Assembly (NCBI GenBank): GCA_021785935.1
Contig: JAJYOG010000001.1
Span: forward strand, 1 to 64,000
DNA: 64,000 nucleotides
Origin: Actinomycetes bacterium
Lineage (GTDB): Bacteria; Actinomycetota; Thermoleophilia; BMS3ABIN01
Reading direction: 5' to 3'
In this document: piece after piece, positions 52,323 to 61,713 of the stretch
Layout: each line of letters opens with the position of its first letter
How positions within the stretch are numbered: position 1 is the stretch's first letter
Notes under the pieces: model-generated
Databases searched by the model: none
The model's input: the letters and a program-made list of their open reading frames with translations, nothing else
What the model was told of the DNA's origin: nothing
Made by a program: the position numbers and the translations under genes

Positions 52323-53116
52323 GCGTATTAAAGAAACTAGAGGAAAAAATCCAGGGCCTGTTTGAGGGTGGTTTCGGCCGTGCCTTCAAATCGCCGGTGC
52401 AACCTGTGGAGCTGGCGCGCAAGCTGGTCAAGGAGATGGTGGACAATAAGGTGATCAGCATCTCACGTGTCTATGTCCCCAACGAATATTCCCTGTTTCT
52501 ATCATCCGAGGACTACCAGCAATTCGAAGCATATGAGGAGCAGCTGAAAGCGGACCTGGCGGATTATTTGATTGAACACGCCCGGAAGGAAAAGTATGAG
52601 CTGCTCAGCCGCCCAATCGTTATAATCAAGACGGACGAGGATCTGGTGGTGGGTGAATTCGGTATTGCCACCAGGATGGTTTCGGCGCCCGGCCCCTCAG
52701 CGCCGGAAGCGCCGGCCGTGCCGGCTGACGCGGAACAAGGGCCCGGCCAGACAGTAGTTTATCGGCCACAGGCGCAGCCTGACGGGACGATGGCCGTTAG
52801 TGCTGACGACGCTCGTGAGATGGGACTTACCCGTGAGTGTATAACTCTTACCGTGGGTGATTTTGTCTACGAGGTTAAGAAGCACAGGGTTCTTCTCGGC
52901 CGCAGCCGTCAGTGTGATCTGGTTCTAACCGATTCGAACGTGTCCCGGCGGCATGCAGAGGTCAGGCAGCGTGGCAACGACTATCTCGTAGTCGACCTGG
53001 ACAGTACTAATGGCATCGAGGTAAATGGCCAGAAAGTCAAGACAAAAGCCCTGCAAAACGGCGATTTGCTAACCATTGGGACAACGAGAGTGAGGTTCGA
53101 GCGACAACTATGTTAG
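52319..53116 (+). CDS. fhaA: FhaA-like protein (DUF3662 plus FHA domain)
   Basis: A 265-residue cytoplasmic protein. GTG at 52319 overlaps the kinase stop; the longer frame upstream is an accident of overlap. The N-terminal DUF3662 domain (about 1-115) opens with VLKKLEEKIQGLFEGGFGRAF; an Ala/Pro linker leads to a C-terminal FHA domain (about 175-260) with the phosphothreonine pocket GRSRQCDLVLTDSNVSRRHA and the STNGIEVNG loop. In mycobacteria FhaA binds a phosphorylated partner of the division machinery. It overlaps fhaB by seven bases. Confidence 0.92.
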   Translation: MSVLKKLEEKIQGLFEGGFGRAFKSPVQPVELARKLVKEMVDNKVISISRVYVPNEYSLFLSSEDYQQFEAYEEQLKADLADYLIEHARKEKYELLSRPIVIIKTDEDLVVGEFGIATRMVSAPGPSAPEAPAVPADAEQGPGQTVVYRPQAQPDGTMAVSADDAREMGLTRECITLTVGDFVYEVKKHRVLLGRSRQCDLVLTDSNVSRRHAEVRQRGNDYLVVDLDSTNGIEVNGQKVKTKALQNGDLLTIGTTRVRFERQLC

Positions 53117-53760
53117 AGCCAATCCTGTTCGGCTCCAAAATCCTGTTTCTTGTCCTTCTGTATCTGTTCATTTTCATGATTGCGCGGCGGATGTCTCGAG
53201 ACCTTGGCCGCGCGGAAGAGCCGATCGGCATGCCCTCGCGGCCAATGGAGGCCGCCGTTGCTCCAAGACGGACACCCGCGGCGACACCCGGCGTGCAGCC
53301 GGCGGCGCCTACCGCTCCAGGAGCAGCCCCTGCGGCCATGGGCCCGTTAGGCGGGCCGGCAACCAAACCGGCGCCGCGTCATGAGCGCGTGCGTGAACCG
53401 GAAAAACCGGCGGCCCCACCCGAGGTTGATTCGTCGACCCGTGAATTTGATTTCCTGGTTTCCAAGCTGAATCCGCGCCTGGTTGTGCAACATAGCAAGG
53501 TCATCGAGGACGGCAAGATGTTCGCACTTAAGGGGGGCGCTACCATCGGCCGCTCTCCGCGCAGTCAGATCGTTCTGGAAGATGATTATGTTTCGTCTAC
53601 CCATGCCCGCATTTTTGCCCGCAAACAGTTTCTCTTCCTGGAGGATCTGGGCAGCACCAACGGCACCTTCATCGACGGCCGGCGCATCGAAGGCGAACAT
53701 CAGATCAAGCCAGGGCAGGAGATCGTGATCGGCGATACGATCTTCCGTTACGAAGAATGA
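53110..53760 (+). CDS. fhaB: FhaB-like membrane-anchored FHA protein
   Basis: A 216-residue protein with one N-terminal membrane segment (about 5-25), a Pro/Ala-rich linker (about 40-110) and a C-terminal FHA domain (about 130-212) containing TIGRSPRSQIVLEDDYVSSTHA and STNGTFIDG. FhaB in mycobacteria binds phosphorylated division proteins. The linker is longer than in the classical FhaB but the overall plan matches. It lies between fhaA and the phosphatase gene. Confidence 0.9.
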   Translation: MLEPILFGSKILFLVLLYLFIFMIARRMSRDLGRAEEPIGMPSRPMEAAVAPRRTPAATPGVQPAAPTAPGAAPAAMGPLGGPATKPAPRHERVREPEKPAAPPEVDSSTREFDFLVSKLNPRLVVQHSKVIEDGKMFALKGGATIGRSPRSQIVLEDDYVSSTHARIFARKQFLFLEDLGSTNGTFIDGRRIEGEHQIKPGQEIVIGDTIFRYEE

Positions 53761-53812
53761 TGAGATCCTTCACCGCAGCCGCCGGCCACCGGCCGAACCG
53801 TACAATTTTTTA

Positions 53813-55060
53813 ATGCCTGCCACTTTCGCCACAGCAACCCATACGGGCCTGGTCCGCAAGTCCAACGAGGACTCGCTTTTCGCGCGTCCCCCGGTATTTG
53901 TGGTGGCCGACGGCATGGGCGGCGCCCAGGCAGGAGAGGTCGCTTCGGGAACGGCTGTCAGCGCCTTCGAGGGTTACGTACCCCAGGCCAAATCACCCGA
54001 GGATGAACTCAAAAGGGTTATTGCCGGCGTTAACGCCAATATTTACGAACTTGCTTCGTCCGAGGCTTCACGGTCGGGAATGGGCACAACTCTTACTGCC
54101 GCCGTGGTTCGCGGCAACTCCGTGAGTATTGCTCATGTCGGCGATAGCCGCGCCTACCTCTGGCGCGATGGCGTCCTTGATCAGCTCACCGAAGACCATT
54201 CGCTGGTTGGCGAGATGGTGCGGTCGGGCCAGATCACTCCGGAGGAGGCAGAGGGGCATCCCCAAAGAAGCATTATCACCCGCGCGCTGGGCGTCGATTC
54301 AGCGGTCGAGATCGATACTCGAGCACTGGAATGGAAGCCCGGCGACATAATCCTGCTTTGTTCTGACGGCCTATACTCAATGGTTGATGATGGGACTATC
54401 GCCGCGATACTGGCCAAACGCGACAACCTTTACGTCAGCGCCTGGGCTCTCGTGGAGGCCGCTAACGCCGGTGGCGGCCGGGATAATATCTCTGTTGTGC
54501 TGGTGTCTCCCGATGGCGGGATCGAGACTGGTCTCGATGACGATACGGCTCAGATCGCTACCATGGCCCCGGGGCAAGATACTGCCAATGCCGCCAGCAA
54601 TGCGAGCGCGCTTTCAGGCACTCCCGCCCCCCCGGAGGGGTTCTTCACCCGGATCAAGCGGTGGCTAGCCTCGGTGCCCGGGCGCATAACTATTGGCCTG
54701 GCCCTGGTTATTGTGGTTTTTTCGGCCGCCTGGTTCATAACCCGGCAGGTATACTTTATTGGCGTCGAAGGTGACCATGTGGTCATCTACCGCGGAGTGC
54801 CGTACGACCTGGGGCCGTTGTCGCTTTCTTCTGTATATCGCAACAGCATCGTCACCTTTAGCGATCTGGAACCATTCGAACAGGATCGGGTCTTGAAGGG
54901 GGAGTTGCAGAGCAAGAGTGGCGCCGAAACAATGCTCGACAACTACACCGCTCAGGCCCGTGATCGCAAGCAGGAAGCTGAACGCCAGGCCGCCGAAGCT
55001 GAAGCGCGCGCCAAGTCGGCTTCAAAAAACCTCGTCGTTCCGCCGGGAGGACTGCCCTGA
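53813..55060 (+). CDS. pstP: PP2C-type Ser/Thr phosphatase with membrane anchor
   Basis: A 415-residue phosphatase that reverses the kinases of this cluster. The PP2C domain (about 1-240) has VADGMGGAQAGEVAS, IAHVGDSRAYLW, LLCSDGLYSMVDD and GGGRDNISVV, the metal-binding motifs. A linker (about 245-290), one membrane segment (about 291-312) and an extracytoplasmic part with a charged helical tail follow. Its last base overlaps the next gene's start. The layout matches mycobacterial PstP. Confidence 0.94.
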   Translation: MPATFATATHTGLVRKSNEDSLFARPPVFVVADGMGGAQAGEVASGTAVSAFEGYVPQAKSPEDELKRVIAGVNANIYELASSEASRSGMGTTLTAAVVRGNSVSIAHVGDSRAYLWRDGVLDQLTEDHSLVGEMVRSGQITPEEAEGHPQRSIITRALGVDSAVEIDTRALEWKPGDIILLCSDGLYSMVDDGTIAAILAKRDNLYVSAWALVEAANAGGGRDNISVVLVSPDGGIETGLDDDTAQIATMAPGQDTANAASNASALSGTPAPPEGFFTRIKRWLASVPGRITIGLALVIVVFSAAWFITRQVYFIGVEGDHVVIYRGVPYDLGPLSLSSVYRNSIVTFSDLEPFEQDRVLKGELQSKSGAETMLDNYTAQARDRKQEAERQAAEAEARAKSASKNLVVPPGGLP

Positions 55061-56343
55061 TGCAACGAAACCGCGAGCTGGTTAACTTCCTGCCAGTAGT
55101 CATACTGATGATTGTCGGCTTCGCCAGTGTGTATATGGCGCGGTCATCGCAAATCGACGCCAGCTCTCTCAGCTATGGGCTACTTTTCGTCGGACTTTTC
55201 CTGCTGGTGCATCTTTTCCTGAGGATCGCCACGCCGGACGCCGATCCCTTCCTGTTGCCGCTGGCGGCACTAATGTCCGCAATCGGCATCATGTTGATTT
55301 ACCGGATCGACCCGGACCTGGCGGCGGCGCAGGCCACCTGGCTCATGGCCGGGCTGGGGTTGCTCATTGCGGTCATCGCTTTTTTGCGGAACTACCGGAA
55401 GCTCGATGATTATATCTATCTGTGTGGAATCGTCGGAGTGCTGCTTCTGGTGGTAGCCATCGTCGCCGGACAGGAAATAAACGGCGCTCGCCTGTGGCTG
55501 AAGATCGGCGGCTTTTCCATCCAGCCGGGAGAGTTCTCCAAAGTCTTGATAACAATTTTCCTGGCGGGATATCTCAACAGCAAGCGAGAGCTTCTGGCGA
55601 CCTCTACCTGGCATCTGTTGGGCGTACCCATGCCGGCGCTCAAACATCTCGGTCCGCTCGTCACTATGTGGGGCATGTCGTTCGCCCTGCTCTTGCTCAT
55701 GAACGACCTGGGGACATCATTGCTGTTTTTTGGTATTTTCCTGGCGATGACCTATGTGGCCACCAACCGGCTCGCTTATCCCATTATCGGCGGCATCCTC
55801 TTTAGTGGTGGCGCCCTGCTCGCCTATCACATCAAGGGGACTGTCCATACACGCGTCGATATCTGGATTAATCCCTGGCCGGACGCCATGGATAAGGGCT
55901 ACCAGCTCGTGCAGTCGCTTTTCGCCATTGGCGACGGGGGGCTTTTCGGCACCGGGCTGGGCAAGGGATACCTGCTCTTTCAGAATGGCGATCCAATCAT
56001 TCCGGCACTCCACACGGATTTCATCTTTTCGGCCATCGCCGAAGAGCTGGGGTTGGCTGGGGCCACCGCCCTCATCGTGATCTTCATGATCTTTTGCTAT
56101 CGCGTCTTTAAAATCGCAGCCGAATCCGACGACGGCTTTTCGAAGCTGCTGGCGGCGGGCCTGGGAGCCGGATTTGCTCTCCAGACTTTTGTCATTATTG
56201 GCGGCGTCATGAAACTCATACCGCTCACGGGAATCACCTTACCGTTCGTAAGCTATGGTGGATCTTCCATGGTCGCTAACTTCGGCGGACTGGCGCTGCT
56301 CCTGCTTATCAGCAACCGCACCAACAAGGCCAGACGCTCGTGA
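55060..56343 (+). CDS. SEDS family peptidoglycan polymerase (FtsW/RodA)
   Basis: A 427-residue membrane protein with about ten segments and the SEDS hallmark GFSIQPGEFSKVLITIFLA (about 149-167) and LPFVSYGGSSMVANFGGLALLLLISN (about 395-420). It polymerises lipid II with a class B penicillin-binding protein. FtsW versus RodA is not certain from sequence; the partner pbpA and the PknB cluster are found with FtsW-type proteins in mycobacteria (named RodA there). It overlaps pbpA by four bases. Confidence 0.94.
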   Translation: MQRNRELVNFLPVVILMIVGFASVYMARSSQIDASSLSYGLLFVGLFLLVHLFLRIATPDADPFLLPLAALMSAIGIMLIYRIDPDLAAAQATWLMAGLGLLIAVIAFLRNYRKLDDYIYLCGIVGVLLLVVAIVAGQEINGARLWLKIGGFSIQPGEFSKVLITIFLAGYLNSKRELLATSTWHLLGVPMPALKHLGPLVTMWGMSFALLLLMNDLGTSLLFFGIFLAMTYVATNRLAYPIIGGILFSGGALLAYHIKGTVHTRVDIWINPWPDAMDKGYQLVQSLFAIGDGGLFGTGLGKGYLLFQNGDPIIPALHTDFIFSAIAEELGLAGATALIVIFMIFCYRVFKIAAESDDGFSKLLAAGLGAGFALQTFVIIGGVMKLIPLTGITLPFVSYGGSSMVANFGGLALLLLISNRTNKARRS

Positions 56344-57773
56344 ATAAACCAATCAAGAGGCTGTTTATTGTTAGCGTACTGATGTTCGCAAGCTTGATCG
56401 CGATGCTTGGCTACCGCCAGGTGATCGAGGCCCAGGATCTGGCCGACAATCCCCAAAACACACGCAAGGTCTTTGCCCAGATGCGGATCGAGCGGGGGCT
56501 CATCCTCGGCAGTGACAAGTCTGAGCTGGCCAAGAACCGTAAGGAGGATGACCTTTATTACCGTGTCTACCCCAAGGGTGACCTGGTGCCTCATCTCGTC
56601 GGCTACAGCGACCCCACTTACGGCCAGGTCGGGCTGGAGCATTCACAGAACAGTTATCTCACCGGTACCGCCGACGAAGTTGAGCTGGTTAACCTTTTCG
56701 ATACGCTGACCGGCAAACAGAAGCGTGGCGCCGATTTGAAGCTGACGATAAATCTACAGGTACAGAGGACTGCCCAGGAAGAGTTGCAGAAAATCGGCAA
56801 GCGTGGCGCTGTGGTCGTGATCGATGTTAAGACGGGTGCGGTTACCGCCATGGTCTCGAATCCGACCTACGATCCCAACCAGCTGGGCGCGAACTGGCAA
56901 CAGCTTAATTCAGACCCTGACTCGCCGCTGTTCAATCGCGCCACCCAGGGGCTTTATACGCCGGGATCGGTCTTTAAGATGATCACTGCGTCCGCCGCTC
57001 TCGAAAGCGGCGCTTTTACCCCCCAAAGCCGTTTCCGTGATGACAGGGGTACGGTGGACATCGGTGGTTTTACAGTCCATAACTACCGCGCCGAACCTTT
57101 TGGGGAGCACAGCCTGGCCGAGGCCTTTTCCCAATCAATCAATACTACCTTTGCCCAGGTTGGAGACCAGCTGGGCAAGGACAAGCTGATAGAATACATG
57201 CAGAAATACGGCTTCTACGAAAAACCGCCGTTCGATCTGCCATCCGATGAGATTGCGGCCAGCGGCCGTTATGAAAATGGCGAACTGCTATCTCCGGGCG
57301 ATTCCATGGATCGGGCTCAGGTTGCTTCCATGGCATTCGGTCAGGAACAGCTGCAGGTAACTCCTCTGGAGATGGCTTTGGTCGCCGAGTCGATTGCCAA
57401 CGGCGGCAAGATGATGAAGCCTTACTCGGTTGACTCAGTGTCCGATTACAACGGCACTGTCGTCAAGCAGGCCAAGCCGGAGGTATGGAAGACGCCGATT
57501 CGGCCGGACATGGCCAATGAATTGAAGGATATGATGGTCAAGGTGGTTAATGAAGGAACGGGTGGCAAAGCCAAGACTGGCAAGGTTCAGATTGCCGCCA
57601 AGACTGGTACGGCGGAAGTAACCGGTCGCGGCCCTAACGCCTGGTTCGTTGGTTTTGCTCCGGCCGAAAGTCCGAGATATGCCATTGCCGTTGTCGTTGA
57701 GGACTCCGATGCCGGTGGCGGCATCGCCGGCCCGGTAATGCGCGAAACACTTTTGGCGGCATTGGGACTATAA
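56340..57773 (+). CDS. pbpA: Class B penicillin-binding protein (PbpA)
   Basis: A 477-residue transpeptidase that crosslinks peptidoglycan. A single N-terminal membrane segment (about 6-25) leads to a dimerisation-type region and the transpeptidase domain (about 155-470). Its motifs are in order: YTPGSVFKM (SxxK), SQSINTTF (SxN) and AKTGTAEVTG (KTG). This matches PbpA of the mycobacterial cluster. It is the SEDS protein's partner and its start overlaps the preceding gene. Confidence 0.95.
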   Translation: MNKPIKRLFIVSVLMFASLIAMLGYRQVIEAQDLADNPQNTRKVFAQMRIERGLILGSDKSELAKNRKEDDLYYRVYPKGDLVPHLVGYSDPTYGQVGLEHSQNSYLTGTADEVELVNLFDTLTGKQKRGADLKLTINLQVQRTAQEELQKIGKRGAVVVIDVKTGAVTAMVSNPTYDPNQLGANWQQLNSDPDSPLFNRATQGLYTPGSVFKMITASAALESGAFTPQSRFRDDRGTVDIGGFTVHNYRAEPFGEHSLAEAFSQSINTTFAQVGDQLGKDKLIEYMQKYGFYEKPPFDLPSDEIAASGRYENGELLSPGDSMDRAQVASMAFGQEQLQVTPLEMALVAESIANGGKMMKPYSVDSVSDYNGTVVKQAKPEVWKTPIRPDMANELKDMMVKVVNEGTGGKAKTGKVQIAAKTGTAEVTGRGPNAWFVGFAPAESPRYAIAVVVEDSDAGGGIAGPVMRETLLAALGL

Positions 57774-57779
57774 AAATAT

Positions 57780-59669
57780 TTGACTGTGACTGAACTACTT
57801 GACAACCGATATGAGATCATCCGCCGCCTGGGCAGCGGCGGCATGGCCGATGTTTACCTGGCCCGCGATATACAGCTTGGGCGCCAGGTGGCAATCAAGG
57901 TGCTCTATAAGCGCTACGCCAGCGACGACGAGTTTGTCGCCCGTTTTCGTCACGAGGCCCAGTCGGCCGCCGCCCTCAACCATCCCCATATAGTCAGCAT
58001 CTTCGACCGCGGCGAGGCAGAGGGCAGCTACTACATCGCCATGGAGTACCTCGAGGGAGAAAGCCTCAAGGAAGTGATCACCAAGGAAGGACCGCTGGCG
58101 CCGGCGCGGGCTATTGAATTTTCCGAACAAATCCTGCAGGCGCTTCAATTCGCTCATGAGCATAATGTCATCCATCGGGACATCAAGCCCCACAACATTG
58201 TCATTAACGGCCGCGGCCAGGTAAAGGTCACCGACTTCGGCATCGCCCGCGCGGGGACCTCACCGGCCATGACCGAGACCGGCTCCATTATCGGGACCGC
58301 GCAATATTTATCCCCCGAGCAGGCCAAGGGCAAGGCTGTCGAGCAGAGCTCCGACCTGTACTCCCTGGGCGTCGTCCTTTACGAGATGCTCACCGGCCGG
58401 GTGCCCTTTGAGGGAGAAAATCCGGTAGCGATCGCCCTGAAACATTTAAGCGACGAGCCCGTGCCTCCTCAGGCTCTGGTGCCGGAAATTCCCAATAATC
58501 TCAACGCCGTGGTGATGCGCGCCCTTGCCAAGGATCCGCGCGACCGTTATCCCACCGCCGAGGAGTTCCTGGCTGACCTGGAACGCTGCCGGCAGGATCT
58601 GCCGGTAACGGCGCCGCCGCCCGCCTCGGACGCAGCCCTGACAAGCGTGATCGCGGCCGGCGATGTCGCGGCCTTTGGGGATGAAACCCAGCGTACGGCC
58701 GTGAGGCGGCCTCCTGGCGGCCCGGCCAGGCCGAAGATGAGCAACAAGAAAAAAGCGCTATTCGCGGTCCTGGCCCTTGCCGTAATGATCGCCCTTGCCG
58801 CGGGTATCTATTTTCTGGCTTTCGCTCAAGAACGCGGCAATATTGACGTCCCGGATGTCGTGGGCCTGGATCAGGCTCAGGCAGAAACTACGATCCGCGG
58901 CCTTGGTCTTCAGCCGCAGATCGAGGCGGAGGAATTCAGTGACACCGTGCCCACGGGCAAGGTAATAAGACAGAATCCGGAAAAGGGCGCCAGGCTTAAG
59001 CAGGACGGCACCGTTCGTCTCGTCATCAGCAAGGGCAGCAGCAAGGTCGCCGTTCCCGACGTGCGCGGAATGGAAGCAACAGCAGCCGATGCCAAGATCA
59101 AAGAGGCGGGCCTCAGCCCGGATCGTCAGCCGGATGCATTTTCCGACACGGTCCCGTCCGGCGCTGTCATCAGCCAGGACCCGGCTCCCGGCTCGCAGGC
59201 GCAGAAGGGTTCATCGGTTAAATATGTGGTCAGCAAGGGCGCAGAGCCGCCCAGGCAGGTTTCGGTACCCGATCTTCAGAACCTGACCGTCGACCAGGCC
59301 TCCAGCCGGTTATCGCAGGCCGGGCTGGGCCTCGGCACAACAACCGAGCAGTTTTCGTCTTCAGTCGGTACCGGCAAGGTAATCAGCCAGAGTCCGGGTT
59401 CCGGCCAGTCGGTAAAGGTGGGGTCACTAGTGAATATTGTTGTCAGCAAGGGATCGGAGCCAGCCAAGGTTTCTGTGCCCAAATTGGTTGGGATGAACAA
59501 AACCGATGCGCAAAACGCCGTTACTGCCCAAGGCCTGGTGCCCCTTCTGATCGAGAAATCAGACCCGAATCCGGCCAATGTTGATCTTGTCTACGATCAG
59601 GATCCCGCAAACGGAACCAAAGTCGACCCGGGCAGCACCGTAACAATCTACGCTTACAAGGCTCCTTGA
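57780..59669 (+). CDS. pknB: Ser/Thr protein kinase PknB with four PASTA domains
   Basis: A 629-residue receptor kinase. The kinase domain (about 8-270) has LGSGGMADVYLARD, VAIKVLYK, VIHRDIKPHNIVI and VTDFGIARAG. One membrane segment lies at about 323-345, then four extracytoplasmic PASTA repeats (about 355-420, 425-490, 495-560, 565-628), each opening with V-P-x-[VL]. PASTA domains bind muropeptides and link wall growth to signalling. Start is TTG at 57780 (GTG two codons on is an alternative). A likely terminator follows. Confidence 0.96.
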   Translation: MTVTELLDNRYEIIRRLGSGGMADVYLARDIQLGRQVAIKVLYKRYASDDEFVARFRHEAQSAAALNHPHIVSIFDRGEAEGSYYIAMEYLEGESLKEVITKEGPLAPARAIEFSEQILQALQFAHEHNVIHRDIKPHNIVINGRGQVKVTDFGIARAGTSPAMTETGSIIGTAQYLSPEQAKGKAVEQSSDLYSLGVVLYEMLTGRVPFEGENPVAIALKHLSDEPVPPQALVPEIPNNLNAVVMRALAKDPRDRYPTAEEFLADLERCRQDLPVTAPPPASDAALTSVIAAGDVAAFGDETQRTAVRRPPGGPARPKMSNKKKALFAVLALAVMIALAAGIYFLAFAQERGNIDVPDVVGLDQAQAETTIRGLGLQPQIEAEEFSDTVPTGKVIRQNPEKGARLKQDGTVRLVISKGSSKVAVPDVRGMEATAADAKIKEAGLSPDRQPDAFSDTVPSGAVISQDPAPGSQAQKGSSVKYVVSKGAEPPRQVSVPDLQNLTVDQASSRLSQAGLGLGTTTEQFSSSVGTGKVISQSPGSGQSVKVGSLVNIVVSKGSEPAKVSVPKLVGMNKTDAQNAVTAQGLVPLLIEKSDPNPANVDLVYDQDPANGTKVDPGSTVTIYAYKAP

Positions 59670-59716
59670 TCTCCAGATGCCCGCTCTTGCGACGCCGGCC
59701 AATGCCCGGTGCTCAT

Positions 59717-59747
59717 GCGGTGGCGCGCTGCCGCCGCTTTCTGTTAG
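59717..59747 (+). terminator. Probable terminator after pknB
   Basis: GCGGTGGC (59717-59724) pairs with GCCGCCGC (59730-59737), one wobble pair, followed by TTTCTGTT. Confidence 0.5.
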
Positions 59748-59794
59748 AATCTCCCCCAACCGGCCGCTAACGGCCGATCACAGGGATTTATCGG

Positions 59795-60427
59795 ATGCTC
59801 TACATCGAAAAGCTGCGGTACTTCTACAGCACTGAAGCCAGGCGGCTCTTCAAGCCACTCACCGCCGCCATCGGCCGGACCCGCATCTCGCCCAACCTGC
59901 TAACGGTAGCTGGACTTGCCATGACGCTGGCCGCGGCGGTTCTGGTCTGGTACAACCATTTCGTTCTCGCCGGCCTTGTCTTTACCCTGGGCAGCGTCTG
60001 CGACATGCTGGATGGCGCCGTGGCGCGGCTTGCCGAGAAAGTGTCGCCCATGGGCGCCTTTCTCGATTCCACGTTCGACCGGGTTGGCGAAGGCGCCGTT
60101 CTTACAGCCATTGCGCTGATTTATGCCAGGGATGGCAATCTGTGGCTTGTCGGCGCTGCCTTTGTGACGATGATCGGTTCTTTTCTGGTCAGCTATACGC
60201 GCGCTCGCGCCGAGGCATTAGGGCTTGATTGCAAGGTCGGCCTCATGACGCGGCCCGAGCGGCTGGTATTACTGGGCGCCGGCCTTTTCTTACAGAAGTT
60301 TGGCGTGCTGGCCGTGGTGATGTATATTCTAGCGGTGCTGACCGCCTATACCGTGCTGCAGCGTATCCTGCACGTGAGAAAGCAGTTCGTTGAAGCGGCC
60401 TCTGAAGGAGAAAAACAGAAGCATTAG
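59795..60427 (+). CDS. CDP-alcohol phosphatidyltransferase (likely phosphatidylinositol phosphate synthase)
   Basis: A 210-residue membrane enzyme with about six segments and the CDP-alcohol motif DMLDGAVARLAEKVSPMGAFLDSTFDR (about 68-94), where the Asp residues bind metal and the Gly-Ala-Arg spacing is right. Family members include PgsA and the actinobacterial phosphatidylinositol-phosphate synthase. The immediate next gene makes inositol phosphate, which favours the latter; no direct evidence of the acceptor alcohol is in the sequence. Confidence 0.88.
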   Translation: MLYIEKLRYFYSTEARRLFKPLTAAIGRTRISPNLLTVAGLAMTLAAAVLVWYNHFVLAGLVFTLGSVCDMLDGAVARLAEKVSPMGAFLDSTFDRVGEGAVLTAIALIYARDGNLWLVGAAFVTMIGSFLVSYTRARAEALGLDCKVGLMTRPERLVLLGAGLFLQKFGVLAVVMYILAVLTAYTVLQRILHVRKQFVEAASEGEKQKH

Positions 60428-60508
60428 GTGCCGGCCGCTTTTTCTCGTTCGTGGCCGCGCATCAACATGACGCGCGCCAATACAAGACTACCTGGAGGTA
60501 ACATTACC

Positions 60509-61660
60509 TTGAGCAGTTCAGTGAGAGTTGCCATCATCGGCGTGGGTAACTGCGCCTCATCGTTCGTACAGGGCGTTGAGTACTATAAAAATGCAAAGGC
60601 AAATGAAGCGGTGCCAGGCCTGATGCACGTCAATCTCGGCGGGTACCATATCAGCGACATCGAGTTCGTGGCCGCTGTCGATATCGACGCCAACAAGGTT
60701 GGCAAGGATCTCGCCGAGGCCATCTACGCACCGCCGAACAATACCGTCAGATTCTGCGATGTTCCGAAGAAGGGTGTTAAGGTCGCCCGTGGCATGACCC
60801 ACGACGGCATCGGCAAGTACATGGCCAAGATCATCAAAAAGGCGCCCGGCCCAACAGACGACATCGTCGGCATCCTCAAGCAGACAAAAGCGGATGTCGT
60901 CGTCAGTTACCTGCCAGTCGGTAGCGAGGAAGCTACCAAGTGGTACACCGAGCAGATCCTTACCGCCGGATGCGCCATGGTCAACTGCATCCCCGTCTTC
61001 ATCGGGCGCGAGGCTTATTGGCAGAACCGCTTCAAGGAGAAGGGGCTGCCGATAATAGGCGATGATATCAAGTCACAAGTCGGCGCAACCATTGTTCACC
61101 GCACCCTGGCAAGCCTCATGCTCGACCGTGGCGTCCGGCTTGAGCGCACCAGCCAACTCAACGTGGGCGGCAATTCTGACTTCATGAATATGCTCGAGCG
61201 CGAGCGCCTCGAGAGCAAGAAGATCTCCAAGACCAACGCTGTCACCTCCCTGATCGACTATGACATCGGCGCCGACAACGTCCACATTGGGCCCAGCGAT
61301 CATGTTGCCTGGCTGCAGGATCGAAAGTGGGCCTATATCCGGCTCGAAGGCCGCTCATTTGGCGACGTACCGCTAAACATCGAACTGAAGCTCGAGGTCG
61401 TGGACTCCCCCAACTCCGCCGGCATCGTCATCGACGCCGTTCGCTGCGCCAAGCTGGCGCTCGACCGCGGCATCGCCGGGACGCTTGAGGGTCCGTCTTC
61501 CTACTTCATGAAATCACCCCCGGTCCAGCATCCGGATGATGTTTGCCGCAATATGACGGAGGCTTTCATCGACGGAACTTCCAACGCGGCCGTGATCGGC
61601 TCGCCGGCCGCGCCGAAGAAGCCCTCCGCTACCGCGAAGAAGAAACCAGCGAAAAAATAG
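60509..61660 (+). CDS. ino1: Myo-inositol-1-phosphate synthase
   Basis: A 383-residue NAD-dependent enzyme converting glucose-6-phosphate to inositol-1-phosphate. [16 protein letters not shown] (about 6-21) is the NAD-binding turn; SYLPVGSE (about 133-140), [11 protein letters not shown] (about 189-199) and LNVGGNSDF (about 220-228) are conserved in the family. TTG at 60509 is chosen because GGAGG lies ten bases upstream and family members begin near here; the longer frame upstream has no support. The Lys-rich tail is unusual. It follows the phosphatidyltransferase gene. Confidence 0.95.
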   Translation: MSSSVRVAIIGVGNCASSFVQGVEYYKNAKANEAVPGLMHVNLGGYHISDIEFVAAVDIDANKVGKDLAEAIYAPPNNTVRFCDVPKKGVKVARGMTHDGIGKYMAKIIKKAPGPTDDIVGILKQTKADVVVSYLPVGSEEATKWYTEQILTAGCAMVNCIPVFIGREAYWQNRFKEKGLPIIGDDIKSQVGATIVHRTLASLMLDRGVRLERTSQLNVGGNSDFMNMLERERLESKKISKTNAVTSLIDYDIGADNVHIGPSDHVAWLQDRKWAYIRLEGRSFGDVPLNIELKLEVVDSPNSAGIVIDAVRCAKLALDRGIAGTLEGPSSYFMKSPPVQHPDDVCRNMTEAFIDGTSNAAVIGSPAAPKKPSATAKKKPAKK

Positions 61661-61665
61661 GCTTT

Positions 61666-61687
61666 GGGGCTTTCCCCTTTTTCTTTT
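61666..61687 (+). terminator. Probable terminator after ino1
   Basis: GGGG (61666-61669) and CCCC (61674-61677) form a short stem with loop CTTT, followed by TTTTTCTTTT. Confidence 0.5.
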
Positions 61688-61713
61688 TGCCGCTTTGCAT
61701 TAACCTGTAACGC

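Noticed and set aside
58847-59669. CRISPR or other DNA repeats in the pknB gene
   Set aside because: The periodicity is at protein level only (PASTA domains); DNA copies are too diverged and in a coding frame.
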